A stretch of 64,000 nt of DNA from Chaetorhynchus papuensis (taxonomy: Eukaryota > Chordata > Aves > Passeriformes > Rhipiduridae). The notes below the pieces were generated by a model that did not search any database, had not been told where the DNA came from, and saw only the letters and a list, made by a program, of their open reading frames with translations. Position 1 is the stretch's first letter; every line of letters starts with the position of its first letter. The DNA lies in the NCBI GenBank assembly GCA_013396525.1, contig VWYX01000898.1:249564-313563 (forward strand). Direction: 5' to 3'. Below, piece after piece: positions 1 to 12,034 of this stretch. The position numbers were made by a program, and so were the translations under genes.

Positions 1-1714
1 CAAATCACTTTCTCTTAGGTCAACCTGAGGTCTTCAGTTTTTGTTCCTTAACCCAGGCTGGATGTAAAGAGATGAACTGGTCATTGTCCCTAGGGGAGAC
101 GATGCATTTTGCTGTGGCAGGTTACAGGACTTCTAACAAAACCTTTCCAATAAAATAACAATGGCTTTGAAACTGCATCACTAACATACAAGTCTTGGGA
201 TCTCTCAAGACCATGTAAAAATCCTGGTGTGCAAAACTGGTTTTGTATGAAACTCAGTCCTAGTTTCACAACCACGATGTCACTTTTCCAACTGGATTGA
301 ATAAGTTCTGTAAGTCAAACTAATGTGTGTGTAGGAGCCGAGTTGCTGGCCTCCTTTGAGAGATGGCGGAGTTGGCATGACAGGAGTTCCAAGAAACCCT
401 AGTGTGGTCCCGTTCTGTCAGGTGCTCTCTCCATGGCCACGAGCAATCACTGGCCTGAAGAATTTACAACCATGATGCTACAGCTGTTCCTGTCCTTCAT
501 GTTCACATTGATAATTTCAAGCAATGCTCTGTTTATTGTCAACCTAACCCTCCTTCACACTTGCCAGTGCTTTTCATTGATTGCAAAATTGCAGATCCTC
601 AACTCCTTGTTGAAAAGTGGGTCCAGGTATGAGTGCACCAAGGAATGAGAGCTTGTCAGGTGCCCTGTCTGGGGAGAGAGATGGAGCAACTTCTTGCAGC
701 AGGTAAGGAAAGTCTGGTTACTAAGTTCTTTGAGAATTTTACTATATTACCCTTTATGAAGACAAGGCTCTCTGAGGAGGTAAAACAGAAGTAGCATTAA
801 TCAGCCATACAAATGGCTGAAAATTAATCAGCTCAATTTCAAACAGAGGTATTACGACTATGGCAAAAATTGTATTCTTCTGCAATTTCCATAGCTCATA
901 ATCTGCTCTCATGGACAGCCTCTTTAAGTGCTCTCTTGTCCTTCCCTGCAGGAATGTCTCAGTTGCAAGGTCTGAGAGCTGCTTCTCTCCAAACAAACCA
1001 TAAGATTTATTTTTTGCTCTGTTTCTGTTGCTCCCCATGTCCTTTGACCCTCAAGCTTGACTCCAGAACATGAAGGACTCAGTCCACAAGCCCTCCACTC
1101 CCTGTGGCTCTCAGTGAGAGACATCAGGTGGTCACTCTAGTGGTCTCCCAATTCTTGGTTCTCTGTAGCTCTTTCCATAGACCTCCCACTAAGCAAGTTT
1201 CCTCTTTTTCTATTTATTCACCCCCAAATGCCACCACATAGTCTTAATTAGGTCCATCTGGGAAGCATATGTTCAGTTGCAGTGACTTTGGACCCACATT
1301 AAAGGGGCAAGTTCTTCATGACAGAAAGAGTTAGAGACCAGGTCCTTAATGTTTGCAGGAAGACAAATGGTGGAAAGAAGAGTTGTCCTTTTTGCTGACA
1401 GTCAGGCATTCTCTGGATGAATATACGCCTCTGCTATGAAATAGGATCGATACAGATGAGTGAGAAGAACTGGCAGCACTCTCTATCTCTGATGTGCACA
1501 GTACCTTCAAGACCTCTTGCTCAATAACAATTCTGTCTGGTGGACAAACTGTGGCAAAACAAGATCAAGTCACACAGGGGTGTTCACTAACCCTGAAGGT
1601 TTTCTGTAAAAGCCCACCAGACTCTTCCAGTCTGGCTCTATTAACAGCTATTACTAAGGAGAAGTCTACCTATGACTCCTAGGACGACAGGCTCTTCAGA
1701 CTTGGCATGTTGCT
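1..1714. other. Non-coding sequence, nothing recognised
   Basis: I see no gene, RNA or repeat that I can name here. Open frames on both strands (for example 754-1038 on the minus strand) are short, and their translations match no family I know. The composition is ordinary AT-rich vertebrate sequence with few CpGs. A weakly repetitive origin for 770-1150 cannot be excluded. Confidence 0.6.
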
Positions 1715-1985
1715 GGGCCCGTGCACCAGTTTCTGACCATTTCCTCTTGTCCTATTGCTTGGCATGGTTAACAAGAGCCTGGATCCATTCTTGACATCAC
1801 CTGTTTGGATACTTACAGACATTGATGACGTCCCCTCACAGTCCTCTCTTCTCGAGGCTGAACAGGCCCTGCTCCCTCAGCCTTTCCTCATAAGAGGGAT
1901 GCTCCAGTCCCTCAACCATCTTTGTCACCCTACACTGAACCTGCTTTAGGGGCTCTATGTCTCTTGCACAGAACTTTTGCAATAT
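1715..1985 (-). mobile_element. CR1 LINE fragment with ORF2 C-terminal coding remnant
   Basis: On the minus strand this matches the 3' part of the avian CR1 reverse-transcriptase ORF2. The reading between about 1836 and 1940 gives a run resembling the well-known CR1 segment, with residues such as TKMVEGLEHPSYEERLRE followed by GLFSLEKR. Downstream, the DNA still follows the CR1 consensus (GACAAGAGGAAATGG-type) to about 1715, but stop codons break the frame. It is a 5'-truncated, inactive copy. CR1 copies normally end in an octamer tail; none is seen here, so the 3' end has also been lost or has decayed. The family call is strong; the edges are good to about 20 bp. Confidence 0.9.
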
Positions 1986-4900
1986 AATTACTTTAAAACA
2001 GGTGCCTTGGCTGTCTTCAGGAAAGTCTCTTCTGGTGAAATTCATTTGCCTTAACATCTCCAGTGCAAGTGCCTACAGAGTAGTTTCCTGCATCTTTCTA
2101 ACCTCTTCCTGGAGAGATATAGGCTCTATGAAGGCATGATTCATTTGGCCAATCTGTCTTGGAGATATTTAAGTCATGTTCTGGAAGAGCCATTATGTTG
2201 ATATTGTGGGCTCAAGAAGACTAGTTCAGGGCAAATGTACCCTAACCTGCCTTTCTAAACCAGCCTTCAAGATCAGCAGGGTTACATGGATTTTCTATGC
2301 ATCTTCTCAGGCAAGGCATTACCAGGAATGAGTGTCTGGCTCTTCTGACCTCATACACATTACAAAGCCTCTCTCTTTGGTTTGGCTTCCCTTAAAAATA
2401 AGATGGAGTGAGGAAGGTGTGAGTTTTTGTGGGATGGAGGGAATTCTTCTTTTCAAAGTCATCATTGGATCCATGTAGGTGTTTTCACAAAAAAAGTGTG
2501 CTTTTAAAGGTCTGCAGGTCTCACTTGAAGGGTTAGTGGGTGATGTATACATTACAGCTGCACAATGTGTATCTTGATTTTGCAGCCTTTGGCGACGTGT
2601 TGTCCTACACAGTGTGAAGGGACAAACCTCTGACACTCTACCCTTTTTTATCAGCTGAAGGACTGGCCATATGTATGGTTAAGAGCCAATCACTGTGAGT
2701 TAGGGCTGTGAAATCACTTCCCAGAGAAGTCTGGGAGAAGCCTCTTTCCAGTCTAAAGAACTTTCCTTAGACCAGGTAGGAAAGCAGAGAGGGTAGAAAG
2801 TCCCGAGCCCACCCGCAATCACATTTCCTTGTCCAAGAACATCAGAGTTTTGGGATATAGGCTGAAAAATAAAAACATCCTATAAGGAGACTGTTTAATA
2901 AGTTGAGGCAGCCAAGTATGTGAAAACTCCTGTGATCTTCTCAAGCCTTGTTGGGATTGGCAGAGATGTTTCCGAAGCACATGGAGGTGGTCAGACACTT
3001 GAAAAGAACTAAAGTGCCAAGGGCCAGGTGGAAAAAAAATAATCTGTTAAATGTTATCACAGTATCTCTTCTTGGTGAGGTAAATTTCCAGGAACTTGTG
3101 ACTTACTGTATGGTAACTTCATGTGCTGATTCTAGCCATGAGTAGCCTGTCTTTATTCAGCATATGTCTGCTTCCGGATTTTATGCAATTCCATGTGAAC
3201 TCGTTCCATGCACCTCACTCCATCAACAGATGTGCTCCGCATCATTTAAACCAGTGCTTTGTGACATCTTTTTCCTAAAAATAATCGTGTAGCAGATAAC
3301 GTCTTTCCTGTGCCTGCACTGCCATGATTTCTCTACCTGTCTAGAGGTTTGCAGAGACAAATGTGTAAAAGGAAGTCTCTTTTCAGCTTTTATGGCTTTT
3401 TAAAAACAACCCCAGGCTACCTGAAACTGATGCTGCCTTAGATGAGCTGAGCTAAGCAGTGCAGTGTTCAGTACAGATGCGGTCGTATTGTATTAACCTC
3501 ATCAATAAGGTAACAGTTCCCTCTTCACCTAAAAGTCTCCATGCCCTGCACATCAAAAACTCCTTTGGGCACTGCCGGGTAGTTGTTGTCTAAAGGCCTA
3601 AATCCCAATTCAGGTACTACAGGAAAACCTTTCTGACTTGATCTTACAGTGCTTTTCTTTATGAATTATCTGCCTAAATCTGCAAGATTTAATTCAGGGA
3701 AGACCTGTGGTAAGTGTAGACAAGGAAAAATAGTCTCTAATAACTGCAGTTTATAATTAATGGATCTGTGAAAGTTTGTGAGGTTGTTTAATAAGTTGGA
3801 ATGGTTTTGGTGTTGGTGTTGGTGTAGACACACAAGCTGTTCTGTCATTTTACTGTAGTCTATATTGGTGTGTAGGTCTACTGGCAAGAACACTGCCCAG
3901 AATGCAAATTTTAAATTATAATTAAAGTGCTGAGAGTCAGTGATGGTACTTAAGAAGATACAATGAATCAAGGAATTCAAGAAGCCATGAAAGTTACTGG
4001 CCTTAAGGAATTTGTTAATTCTTTAGTTTCATGATCTTGATTTAGCACTAACATTTCTCATGCATTCCTTTTGCAAAGATGAGGCCGTCTTACTGAAACA
4101 AACTGTGAGCAATACAGTTCATCAGGTTTTGAACATATAAAGAAATTTTACAGATTCAACAGTGCCTTAATAGCATTTAAGTTACTCCACGCTCCATATC
4201 ACATTTTTTTATTTAAAATTTATTATTATTAACATATAACATTATGTTTTAAGGTCTGGTTTCTCTGGTTCAGAGACGAGTTTAAGATCACAACATACCT
4301 CTCTTGAGATACTTGCACTGTCAGGATGATGCATAAACTGATCCTTCTCGTAGAAGATAAAACTGGCTCTGTGGATCACAGTGAAATTCACAGGCTCAAA
4401 TGCCATTCTGGTATTCAGAGGCACCGCTGCTGAAGATCCGACCTTACCGTGGAAGCTGGTGTTTGCTATTTTCAAAGGGGAAAGCCTGTGCCGTCTAAGA
4501 CATCTGGCTTGTTGTTGTAAACCTTAAAATTCCAGAGAGTAAAAGCCATTTTCAGGTACTCAATCACAAATCAGATTTGGGGTTATCAGTGTGTACATGT
4601 AAGGTTTAGGATACCTTTTAATCTATGTAAACAGTGTGCTCAAGAGCTGCATGTATTTATGTAGAGATCAAAGAGGTGGCAATGTCTACGGAGAATAAGC
4701 AGCAAGAAAAATCATAGGAATGGTAAATGATCAGTTGTGAGAAGGAAAACTTGAAAAACTTGATTCTAGATATGGCAAATAGGTTGCACTGAGATGTGGT
4801 TCTGACATGTGCACATGGGGGTGGCGTATCACCCACTGCTCGCAGCCTCTCGTTACTGCGGCTCGCTGCACTAAGACCTGGGAACGCAAAGCAGCTCGGC

Positions 4901-5489
4901 CTCCAGCTTTCCCCTACCAGCAGCTTCCTGCCTTTTCACCAGCTGCTGCCTGCAGCTGGAGTTGCACCGTGCAGAGACATGGCTCACTCTCCCATGCCAG
5001 GGCTGGGCTTCTTTTCGCCACCAGCTTTGGCCTTCTGTCCTGGGAGCACGAGCAGCTGTATGGTCTCTTCCCAGAGCTCCCACTTTTTCCACTGCCCTGT
5101 CTTCCACACTCACACTTTGAACATGACCAAGGGCGTACTGAAGTTAGTGAGGAATTTCCTCTGGCCATCAATTCCTTTCTCTGATGGCTTTGGGCTGCTT
5201 CTGCTGTGGCCTGAGAATGCCCAGTAAAGAATCCAGCAACCTCCACATCCACGGAGATCAGCATGCTCCCCCGCGGCCCGACTGCTGGAGCAATGCTGGC
5301 AATTGTACAGGGAATACACCAGCAGTGGCTGGCTTAGCCCTGTGTAATGTATGGGGCGAGGACCAGATCCAGGGACAACAACCTTGCTCATCTCCACTCA
5401 AGCTCTTCAATTTCTGGCTCCCTGAGAAATGTCAGGGTGAGGGAATAAACAATGTGCCTGAGGAACAAGAAGCCTTGGTTAATGACTGC
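1986..5489. other. Non-coding sequence with one GC-rich pocket
   Basis: No gene or named repeat seen. A short TGGTGT-type array of about four units sits at 3803-3826. The part from about 4796 to 5260 is much richer in GC than its surroundings and is open on both strands for over 100 codons (143 codons at 4796-5227 on the plus strand). This fits the loss of stop codons in GC-rich DNA, and the peptide is not recognised. A small inverted repeat, CCAGCTGC/GCAGCTGG, lies at 4939-4959. Confidence 0.55.
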
Positions 5490-5490
5490 T

Positions 5491-5550
5491 GCACCCCTTA
5501 AACTGAGCCTCCTCTTGCACCCCTTAAACTGAGCCTCCTCTTGCACCCCT
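5491..5550. repeat. 26-bp tandem duplication, 2.3 copies
   Basis: The unit begins GCACCCCTTAAACTGAGCCT and is repeated exactly at 5491-5516 and 5517-5542, followed by the first 8 bases of a third unit. The two full copies are identical, so the duplication is recent or homogenised. It is a small minisatellite, and its length may vary between individuals. Confidence 0.95.
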
Positions 5551-6570
5551 ACAGTCTCTGGAAAAAGGCTCCACTTGCTTTTCCATGACCATTTGTGTCC
5601 CTTCTTCATGCTGCTCCAGCTGCTAGAAGATTGTCTCCTTCATAGCAGTTCCTTTCACAGAAAGCTGAGGGTGGCAGGGCCAGTGTGATGAAAAGCTGCT
5701 GAAATGTACTTTTTAATGAGAAAATGAAGTGTTCTCCATTGCGGTATGATTACTCCTTTTTTTTTTTCTCAAATTCAGCAAAAAAAGAGGAAACAAAAAG
5801 GGGAACATGTGTTCATTTGTTGTAACTGGAGTTTGTGAAATGAGGTCTTCTTGAGAAAGCTACTAAACATTCATTTCAAAGAATACGGACGTTTTGGCAT
5901 CCAAATATTGTAGTGTGTCCAGAATATAATTAGCTCCTGAAGTGGTTTGAACTTGTAAATATGTCTTTGGATCATAAACTGGTCCAGTAGCTATGCGAGC
6001 TTTAAAGCTGACTCTTGGAAAAACAAGACTTGGAAGGAGAACTCAAGCCACAACAGACATACACTGGGACCCGAGAGAATTTTCTTTATGCATATGGTTC
6101 ATCTATTTACATATTTTACTGTAACCTTTTCAAAACCCTTGTGCCTCGGGCAGTGGATGAGATTACTACTAGAACAATATAGGTAACTGTGGATGGTTTG
6201 AACTGTTTAGCTGCCAGTATATATTTCATTCACAATTTCGGCTTTAATTTTCACCAGGCAAGTGAGGAAGAATGAGAAACATCTGCATAGTAACTGTCAG
6301 AGGACCTTAGATGCAACATTGGAATTAAATCTCACCTCTGTCAATGAGGCTGGGAAACATGTTGTCTGTTGGGTAAACTGAGGTAAAAAGAAGTGGAATG
6401 ATTTCCTACAAATAGGCTCAGTGGCAAAAATTGAAAGAAGAACCCAAAAGACACAAAGGATATTCCTGCTTCTCTTTTCTGACTTCTCAAATATACTTTC
6501 CAGGCATGAGAGAACCAATTCAGATCATATGAGCTGGTCCAGACCATTGCCCAAAACCGAAATAGTTAAA
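5551..6570. other. Non-coding sequence, nothing recognised
   Basis: AT-rich, complex sequence with a T-rich tract near 5756-5770. I see no repeat family, RNA gene or coding exon. Confidence 0.6.
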
Positions 6571-6632
6571 GTCTCTATAGTGCTTTCAGACTATAAAGTG
6601 CACTGTAAGTGCTAAGTATTATTATTACATTG
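6571..6632 (+). mobile_element. 3' tail of an old CORE-SINE/L2-type element (tentative)
   Basis: The pattern AGTGCTTTCAGACTATAAAG, then GCACTGTAAGTGCTAAGTATTATTATTAC, resembles the 3' end shared by MIR/L2-type elements (GCGCTATATAAATGC-type followed by a TTATTATTA tail). It is short and diverged, so the exact family is uncertain. Confidence 0.5.
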
Positions 6633-7708
6633 AATCAAACAAAACCCAAACCTGTTTGAGAGGTTCAAAAATATTTGCTTAACTTTTATGTATTTATTTT
6701 AGGTTCTGGCTTGACTCTGCGCTTCCTGTTGTCTCCTGGGACTGAAAGTGCAGATACTCCAATGCCACAAGGTGGCTGTGCTAGCAGTATTTCTGAATTG
6801 GCTGGAGACGAGGCGCTCTGGAAATCTCACAAAAAAGCCTTCTGTGAGACTCTCTGCACACAGCTTAATCCACCTGGAAAGTGGTGGGTGAGGCGTTCGC
6901 TCCAGGAAAAACCCCTGCTGAAGGCAGAGCAAGCTGCTGGGGGGCAGCCAGGATGGTATTTTACTTTCCCAGCAGGAGCTGAAATTTTGAAGGTGGATCT
7001 TTCTAGAGCAGGGAGCTGATGCAAGGGTTTTCAACAGGGCCTAGATGACTTAGGGACATAGTTACCTTTGATTGCTTCCCGGCATTAAGGGTTTTAAGAC
7101 TCTCACACAAGCTGTGATCAATGACTCCCTTCCAGCCAGCATATGTCTTGGAGAAAGGGTGGGAAGAGCACCATCTGCACGAGACAACCTCTCCTGCAAT
7201 TAGTCAAATCATCACAAAGCCTATCTGTTTTCCTCATTCGACAGCTGTCTGTTGGGCTCACCTCTGAGGTTTGCGTGTCGTTTGAAGCTGGATTGAGTCT
7301 ATTAACCTCTTAGCTGCTTCTGGCCCTACCTGGCAGAGCTGCACACTACGCTGATTTCCGTGGAATGCCAGTAAAATGTTGGCAAGGGAACAGATGCTGG
7401 TGGGACCCAGCAGAGAAGCGGTTAGCCGCATGGATGGTGTTCAGCGCAACAGCCTGAGAGCTCATAGTGCGGGAAGCACTTCTCACCATGTGTAAAGTCT
7501 GACACGTATTTCAAAGGAAAGCTTTTAATTACAGTTGGCAGGTCTGCCCCCATGCTGAAAAGTGACTTAATTTTTGACCCCAGCAGCAGAAGAGTCTGTA
7601 AATCAGGCTCCCATTGCAGTACTAATTCAAATAAAGAGCCGCAGCTTCGCTGCCTGCACAGGAGTCCCATGTGGGGTGAGGTACCAAAATGACTGTTGAG
7701 CTACAGGC
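6633..7708. other. Non-coding sequence, nothing recognised
   Basis: A moderately GC-rich part (about 6700-7020) is open in several frames on both strands, which is typical of locally stop-poor DNA. None of the peptides is recognised, and no repeats were named here. Confidence 0.55.
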
Positions 7709-7802
7709 TGTAAGTGGCTTGAAACAAGTCATCTTATGCCTCAATTTCCTCCTTTGCAGAATAGGAGGAACAGGAATGTCCCTTCTTATAAAGTGCTGTA
7801 CG
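7709..7802 (+). mobile_element. MIR SINE remnant
   Basis: The stretch follows the MIR core: a degenerate 'gggcaagtcact' equivalent (GAAACAAGTCATCTTATGCC), then TCAATTTCCTCCTTTGCAGA and an ATAGGAGGA run that corresponds to 'CCTCAGTTTCCTCATCTGTAAAATGGGGATAA'. The AAAGTGCTGTA at the end fits the later MIR 'aaagcgct' motif. MIR is an ancient amniote tRNA-derived SINE, so heavy divergence is expected. Confidence 0.65.
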
Positions 7803-9964
7803 ACCTAGGGGGAACCCCCCTGTCCCAGCTGTGATTAATAACAGTGTATTCTGGTGATGGAGGCCACAGACAAGCCCTAATCTAGGTCCAGATTTGTACT
7901 AAGGCTGAGTTCAGAAGTGTTTCAACTCCAGGTTTTAGTTCAGCCCAGTAATGTCTCAGCCAAGATTAAAACTGAGTCTGGATTATTCAAAAGGTGGGAA
8001 GTTTGGAGAAGAAGAATTTGGTTCAGGTTTTCCTTGCTGCGGGACAAGGGACAACCTCAGGTTGCAACACAGCAACCCTGCAGCTGAAGTTTGAGCTGTA
8101 GCACACCTAGCCTTAATCTCTCTGGTGCTCAGAACAGCATGTTTCCACTCAGTCTGGCACCTCCCTGCACTCCATATTCAGACCCCAGCAAACACAGTTG
8201 AAACTGGAGACTTCATGAATAGCACTATGCTAATGAGAATTTGGACCCTTTTTTTTCTGACATAATGGGAAACCCAACTTTTGACTTATTTCACTAAAAT
8301 AATCTGAAATTGAGTTATTCCCTTTTTCTTTCTATCTCTCCCTTGTGCAGAGCACCAGCTTTTTCTCTAATATAGTTACAAGAATGAATGCTGAAAAACA
8401 ACTGATGAAGCAAGAAATCATTAATCTAGGGGGAAAAACACTGTGAAGAAGTAACTTCTGCGAAAACTTCAGGTGCCAGCAAGCGCGTTTTTAAGGTGTC
8501 CACCCCAGCAAGAGAGAAATTTTAGACAAGCCAATTCACAGACTGACAGAGAGCTTGTTAAAATTAGGTTGTGGTGTGCAAGGGTTCTAGGAGCCCAGCC
8601 TATCCTGGAGCTTGCACCTTGTACAAAGCCAAGGAGATTTATACCTTGAGTCTGTGACCATGCTCGGTGTTTTGTGGGAAAACAGAGGTGAGGGCTGACA
8701 CTCTCTGCCTGCTGTCACAGATGTGATATTTCAGGCAGTCCCGTGCTTCCCTGAGCTACAGCCTGGTGTAGGGAAGCCTCCTGGAGTTGTGGGTGCTCCT
8801 GGCCAAGGGATGTGCTAAATTTGGAGTCCTCAGGGGCTGCTGCCCGCAGAGCTGTGACTGGTACTGCCATGCCATGAGTGCTGATTTCTAAGTGCAGAAT
8901 ACTGGGTAATGTAGGGTTGGGTGTAGTTTTAGTTTCTCCAGCTTTTTTTCACTTGTCTTTTCCAAGCCTGTCTGCCAGTCTCTCTCCAGAGATGAAGACA
9001 CCAAGTAGTGTTGTCCATCCCTGCTCTGCTGTGACTTGTAGTTCTCATGCAGTGGGGTCCGGGCACTGGAGTCTTCATCTCTCCCTCCCACAGCCCATTT
9101 ATTTTGCACCAGAGGAGGGATGTAGCATGGTAAATACACTGGGACAGACCTGGCATAAAAAAACCAACTGACTGACAAGAGAAGGAGAAGATAAATTCCT
9201 CCTAATAGTCACCACAGAAATCTGATATGGTTTCGTTACTCTCTGAGGAAGGAAGTAGCAATGCACAGAGCAAGACAAATGACCCAGCTGGAGCACCTGG
9301 ACACCACAGTCACTTTCACAGTGCTCAGATGGCAAAGCAAGCTTTCAAGCTACCGCCAAGTATCTTTCAAACTGTTGTTCCTCCAGGACAAAAAGACCAG
9401 CTTTGCAAGAAGCCTGTTGATGATTTTGCACTCTGACTGTGGGGTATGTGTCCTTCAGGGTGCTGCACTATGTATATATAAATATTCCTCAGGCACGGCT
9501 TCCCATAAATAACTCCCTGTCAGCATTCCACTTCAAAGGATGAGTTTGCACCAGAAGCACCTTAGATCTCCCCTGTGCAGAGAAGGATGGGTAGCTGCAC
9601 GTGCTTGCAGCAGCACTCAGAGCGGGATGGATTACAGCAGGTATTCACTTTGAGGCTGGTGTGTTTCTTCTCTTTTTGTTTTTTTTCCCAGAACATCCAT
9701 GCCAGCAGGCACCATCTGGTCTTGATGGATTTTAAAAGGTGCCAGGAAGGAGCTGGGTAGACAGGGTGATTTGGCTCTTAAAGGTAAAGAAATGCCTAAA
9801 TCTACAGATAATTTTAAAATTTGAAGCCTGCAGAACTTTGGGTTTATAACATCAATTTGTTTTTCACCCATGTACAAAAAAAATTTATTTCACAGTTGAG
9901 GTGCCAGAAGACGATGCTGAAGGTGGTGTAGCGTCATGGTTTCTGTAGGAGTGGTAGGTTTGTG
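7803..9964. other. Non-coding sequence, nothing recognised
   Basis: No gene or named repeat was seen. Overlapping frames of 75-97 codons on both strands between 8878 and 9335 lack recognisable protein features and are probably chance openings. A short T-rich tract occurs near 9676-9692. Confidence 0.55.
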
Positions 9965-10355
9965 TGCCAGATGTGCATCCCAATTGTCGCTGTTGTAACA
10001 CGGACGCATAGAAAAACCACAGGAGTCCAGGTCAGTAGAAAAGGTGGCAAAGCCGGGCTTTAATGGCTTTTTTCCTGAGGTTTTTGTATGCTAGTTTGCA
10101 AAGTGAGCTAGATGGCATAAAGTAATTGGTTCTCTGGCCATCCACCCCTTGAGGGGACTGGCCCAACTCTAGCACGTCCGTTCCCAAGTGTTTTTCTAAC
10201 TGAAGCCATAACAATCTGGGTAAAACAAGTGCAGGTGTGAATATTGATAAACACTGGTAACTTTGTTTTAGTTAACTTGCATGGGAAAGACAGAGTTCTC
10301 ACAAAATACTAGAGAGCTGAAGAAATTCACTTCTAAAGCTCTGTCAGCATCTACA
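9965..10355 (-). mobile_element. Dispersed LTR-like element, copy 1 (inverted relative to 28.5 kb copy)
   Basis: Read on the minus strand, this is about 93% identical (hand count, roughly 27 differences in about 370 positions) to 28525-28896. The core runs from TGTAGATGCTGACAG (near 10355) to TTACAACAGCGACA (ending at 9985). A shared GGGATGCAC..TGGCA extends similarity to about 9965. It starts with TG and the core ends with CA. It carries an ATTAAA at 10059-10064 (minus strand) downstream of a decayed TATA-like site, all compatible with a solo retroviral LTR. A possible target duplication ATTGGA/ATTGGGA flanks the core but is imperfect. I do not recognise the family. A DNA transposon or other repeat remains possible. 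Confidence 0.65.
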
Positions 10356-11988
10356 TCCAATTTCCTTGCCCATGGTAGTGGGGCTCTGAGCTGCCAACAG
10401 GCATCACTGGGAGCGCTTTAGAGCTGAAACTTTGCTTTTTGTCCTTCTGTGTGGAATGCTTCTCAAAGACTAGGTCCATTTTAATGGTCTCTCAGGAGAA
10501 ACCAGAGATCATTCCTACCAGTTTCTTGTGTGAATGCCATATGCAGGAGCTGGAGGACACCATCATAAATGTTTGTGATAGATACTATACAGGGACAGTA
10601 CATGAGAACTTAATTTTCTTAATAAAAATCTGTGAGTCCATATGAGAAAGAAAAAGACTTTTGAGTTAGGAAAGTCCAACTCTGCATGGTGCAGTTTTAT
10701 TACCATAATCACCCTTTCACTGAATTAATTCCATGGTTTACAAATGTGCTAAAACCCAAATGAATGATCTAAACCATATCGAAGCACTTATAACTCGCTG
10801 AAGCTTTTGAGAAAAAGCTGAGAACCAAAAAAATCCCCGTTGAAGGGTTCCAATAAAAAAAATCCAGCGAAACAAGAAATTAAGGTCAGTGCGGACAGCA
10901 GCCTACTAAATCACTGCAGCAAGTACTGCTGTTGTGATGAACACCCCAGATAAGGTGTGGGTACTAAAAACAAGCCAGAGTTCCTTGAATAGCTGTAGAG
11001 CATGTAAACGATTTAGAAGAGAGGCTACATTTATTAACTTGTTTATTGTAACAAATCTGGTATGACTTCATGCTAAAATGTTGGCGGGGTGTAATTCTTC
11101 TCTAGCTGAATACACTGAAGTTTATATGAGAGGCTGAGCTTTTTGGGTTTGAACTTATATTATCCTGCAAGCAATTGTAGCTATGCACTGACACCACTAG
11201 GACGATAGCAATGATTTAACATGATGGTAATAGCAATGCAGTCAAAGCTCCGTCAGAATTTCCATTTTAAACTCTGTTTGTTTAGAAATAATATTTCAAC
11301 CAGTTAAAACAGCGTCAAGCACAAACTTGGCATTTGCAGTCAGCCTGGATGCCTGGATGTAATTACTTTCTTCTATTAAAAAAAAAAAAAGAGTATCTTT
11401 ATTCGCCTCATTATTTTGAAAATAATTTTTTTCTTTGTTGTTGTTCTTGCTGCCATTGTCCAGACGAAAGAAGTTTAATCTTAAAAACTATGGCTTTGCA
11501 ACCACACTGTCCATAAAGAAAACAAATTGCTTTTGGCATTAAAAACGTCCAGCAATTTAGGCCTGGATGAAGCTGATCCTGGGGCCTGGGGATCAATGGG
11601 AGCTTTGTTATCCACGCCACGAGATGCGAGAGCAGCCCTGTGCTGTGGGAGGTGGGAGATCTGAGCTCTCAGTATGCACCCCAGTTTTACCCAATCCATA
11701 CCTCATTCCCAGGGGTTGGAAAGGAGGATGAACTCCCCACGCTGGGAAAAGGTTTTGTCTGCACATCACTAGTACACCCCTAAGCTCAACACATAGCAGA
11801 TTCAGGTGTGGAAAACATTCCTGTTGCTCTTCCTGGACCTATTGATGAAAAGATAATTCCAAATGCAGGATGCAAGCTTGGAGATGGTGTGACTATGGGG
11901 TCCAACCCACAGCATTAGTCATAACAGGATAAATTCAAATTCTGAATTGGAATCTGCTGAATTTTTTTTAAAACTTCACAATTAGCCC
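10356..11988. other. Non-coding sequence, nothing recognised
   Basis: AT-rich complex sequence. A 13-A run lies at 11378-11390. The piece around 10645-10720 has a faint resemblance to a CR1 3' region, too weak to call. Confidence 0.6.
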
Positions 11989-12034
11989 AAGGATATATCC
12001 AGGATATATCCTTTCAAGGATATATCTAGGATAC
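11989..12034. repeat. Cluster of GGATATATCC palindromes
   Basis: Two perfect 10-bp palindromes, GGATATATCC, lie next to each other (11991-12000 and 12002-12011). Together with flanking AA/TT they form an exact inverted repeat of two 12-bp arms separated by a single A (11989-12013). A third related copy, AAGGATATATC, follows at 12016-12026, and a decayed fourth (AGGATAC) comes after it. This looks like a small tandem array of a palindromic unit; function is unknown. Confidence 0.9.

Noticed and set aside
4796..5227. 143-codon frame in a GC-rich pocket
   Set aside because: Both strands are open at once, which points to stop-poor GC-rich DNA and not to a selected frame.
10645..10720. Possible CR1 3' end (TTAGGAAAGTCCAACTCTGC)
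   Set aside because: Only scattered words match; no continuous alignment to a CR1 consensus can be made by eye.
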